Source of the DNA: Aestuariivita sp.
Lineage (GTDB): Bacteria; Pseudomonadota; Alphaproteobacteria; Rhodobacterales; Rhodobacteraceae
Reading direction: 5' to 3'
Length of the DNA stretch: 64,000 nt
Assembly: GCA_018401465.1 (NCBI GenBank)
Contig: JAGYKE010000004.1
Span: 1,271,857 to 1,335,856, forward strand
Part shown: positions 62,800 to 64,000 of the stretch, one piece after another
How the letters are laid out: each line of letters starts with the position of its first letter
How positions within the stretch are numbered: position 1 is the stretch's first letter
Program-made: the position numbers and the translations under genes
The notes under the pieces: model-generated
The model's input: the letters and a program-made list of their open reading frames with translations, nothing else
Told to the model about the DNA's origin: nothing
The model's database searches: none

Positions 62800-64000
62800 T
62801 GCGATGCCCGCGCGGCCGGATCGAACCAGAATTCATCGACACGGTGCACGCCGAAATGCGCACCCGGGTCCCAGGCCCAGGTGGCCTGTTCCGGTACGTT
62901 GCGCAGCGCGCGGTTCACCACCACGGGCTGCGGCGCCTCGGTCAGGATGCCGATGGCATAGACCTGGTCGGCATGGATCGCGAGCATCTCGCGCCAGATC
63001 GCCTCGCGCGCCTTGCGGCTTGTGGCGGTCTCCCAGTCCGCGGCCAGCTCCATCAGGCGCTGCGCCTCGGGCAGGTCGGGGGCTTCGCCGGCCGCGCCCT
63101 GCGTCTGGTAATGCTGGCCCCATTTCGGCCAGGCGAGGAATTCCTGCTGACGGGGTGCAAGATAGTCGGGTGCGGTTTCAGGGCCGGGAATGCCGTTGTC
63201 CCAGCCATACCAGACCGAGGCCATGGTCACGCCCGCATAGGCGCGGTTGCGCAGGATGTCGCGGTCGAGCGGGCGCATGACCAGCTTCACGCCCACGTCG
63301 CGCCAGGTGTCGACGATGATCTGCAGCGCGTTCTCGACCTCCTGGCGTTCGCCCGCGGTTTCGATCACCACCTCCATCGGCCGCCCGTCGGGCAGCAGGC
63401 GGATGCCGTCGGGACGCCGCTGCGCCAGCCCCGCCTCGTCCAGCAGGCGGTTCGCCTGGTCGGGGTCGTGGATCGCCCAGGCCAAGAGGTTCTTCGGGTC
63501 GAAGAAGGGGCTTCGCGACAGCACCGTCATGCCGCCTTCCTTGCCCAGCCCGAAGTAAAGCGCGCGGTTGATCATCCGCCGGTCGATGGCCAGCGACAGG
63601 GCGCGGCGCACCCGCACGTCGCGCATCACGTCGCGCCAGACGGGATCGTTGAAGTTGAGGTTGAGATAGATCGCGATCTGGCTGGCCGTGCCGTTCGACC
63701 ACAGATGGGTGACGTAATCACCGCCATCCGCCTCGCCCTTCTTCAGCACCGCGATGTCGCGGAAATCGAGACCCCGCGCCTGCAGGTCGCTTTCGCTCGC
63801 GTTCGACTTGGCCGCGATCAGGCCACCCGCGACGATGCTCATCTCGACCACGTCGATATAGGGCAGCTGCACGCCGAAGCTGTCGATGCGGTGGTAATAG
63901 GGGTTGCGCACGAACAGCGCGCGCGTGGTGGCGTTGGTCGATGCCGTGATCCAGGGCTGCAGCGTGGGCAGTTCCGGATTGTCGAAGTGATACATGTTGT
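62796..64000 (-). CDS. ABC transporter substrate-binding protein (family 5), N-terminus outside window
   Basis: The C-terminal ~400 residues of a periplasmic family 5 binding protein (DppA/OppA type). RVRRALSLAIDRRMINRALY is the diagnostic motif, and WYGWDNGIPGPETAPDYLAP resembles the ligand-lobe closing region. The frame is still open at 64000, so the signal peptide and first lobe are not visible. The stop codon overlaps the OppB-like start by ATGA. Ligand unknown. Confidence 0.92.
   Translation of the reverse strand, partial: NMYHFDNPELPTLQPWITASTNATTRALFVRNPYYHRIDSFGVQLPYIDVVEMSIVAGGLIAAKSNASESDLQARGLDFRDIAVLKKGEADGGDYVTHLWSNGTASQIAIYLNLNFNDPVWRDVMRDVRVRRALSLAIDRRMINRALYFGLGKEGGMTVLSRSPFFDPKNLLAWAIHDPDQANRLLDEAGLAQRRPDGIRLLPDGRPMEVVIETAGERQEVENALQIIVDTWRDVGVKLVMRPLDRDILRNRAYAGVTMASVWYGWDNGIPGPETAPDYLAPRQQEFLAWPKWGQHYQTQGAAGEAPDLPEAQRLMELAADWETATSRKAREAIWREMLAIHADQVYAIGILTEAPQPVVVNRALRNVPEQATWAWDPGAHFGVHRVDEFWFDPAARASQ

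Noticed and set aside
1-64000. tRNA, rRNA, CRISPR arrays, prophage or complete insertion sequence
   Set aside because: No cloverleaf-like segments, repeat-spacer arrays, phage structural genes, integrases or transposases were recognised on either strand.

Overview
This window reads as chromosome of a high-GC alphaproteobacterium, most likely a Rhodobacteraceae (Rhodobacterales) species. The evidence is the 44-residue aa3-type cytochrome oxidase subunit IV, a urease cluster with small extra proteins between ureA, ureB and ureC, a MobA gene coupled to a DUF429-like partner, a DUF1127 protein, a tripartite tricarboxylate transporter (TTT) set and strong G/C bias at third codon positions. No tRNA, rRNA, CRISPR array, integrase or intact insertion sequence was seen. 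Family names are recalled from sequence features; no database search was run.

Layout. 1-12785: end of an RND efflux adaptor and its permease, a DsbD-N-like periplasmic protein, YqgE/AlgH, a Sua5-type tRNA-modification enzyme, a DmdC-like acyl-CoA dehydrogenase, an MBL-fold hydrolase, a decayed DUF6173-like gene, cytochrome oxidase subunit IV, a lipoprotein, azlCD and mobA with its partner. 12786-15390: an anomalous segment. It holds a G-quadruplex motif, a long operator-like dyad, an AT-rich orphan gene, an RsuA-type pseudouridine synthase and a direct repeat of the ureG 3' end that brackets the synthase. 15347-22984: urease genes ureD-ureA-orf-ureB-lprI-(cytochrome c on the opposite strand)-ureC-orf-DUF1127-ureE-ureF-ureG.

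23213-32249: a glutamine amidotransferase / P450 / glutamine-synthetase-like trio, a cyanide-insensitive-type bd quinol oxidase (two subunits), and mutL coupled to rmuC. 32237-32357 holds four consecutive perfect hairpins. 32362-40340: a catabolic locus with an IclR regulator and class III aminotransferase facing tctCBA, an aldehyde dehydrogenase and a Tm-1-like UPF0261 protein. 40464-49725: a tightly overlapped acyl-CoA degradation operon resembling the pimeloyl-CoA (pim) pathway, with a two-subunit acyl-CoA dehydrogenase, thiolase, FadJ-type enzyme, hydratase, thioesterase, nitronate monooxygenase-like protein and CoA ligase. 49762-57922: rpe, then a compact glycan-type cluster of four glycosyltransferases, a polysaccharide deacetylase, a methyltransferase, a histidine phosphatase and a 2H-phosphoesterase-like protein, headed by an internally deleted nucleotide-sugar dehydrogenase. 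58092-64000: a large MscS-type channel and an incomplete Opp-type ABC importer.

The best leads for something undescribed are the ureG-end duplication with its neighbouring AT-rich orphan gene, the tandem hairpin array at 32237-32357, the dispersed 51-bp hairpin repeat (23128 and 60435), the P450/GS/amidotransferase trio, and the glycan cluster whose sugar dehydrogenase has been reduced to its two ends.
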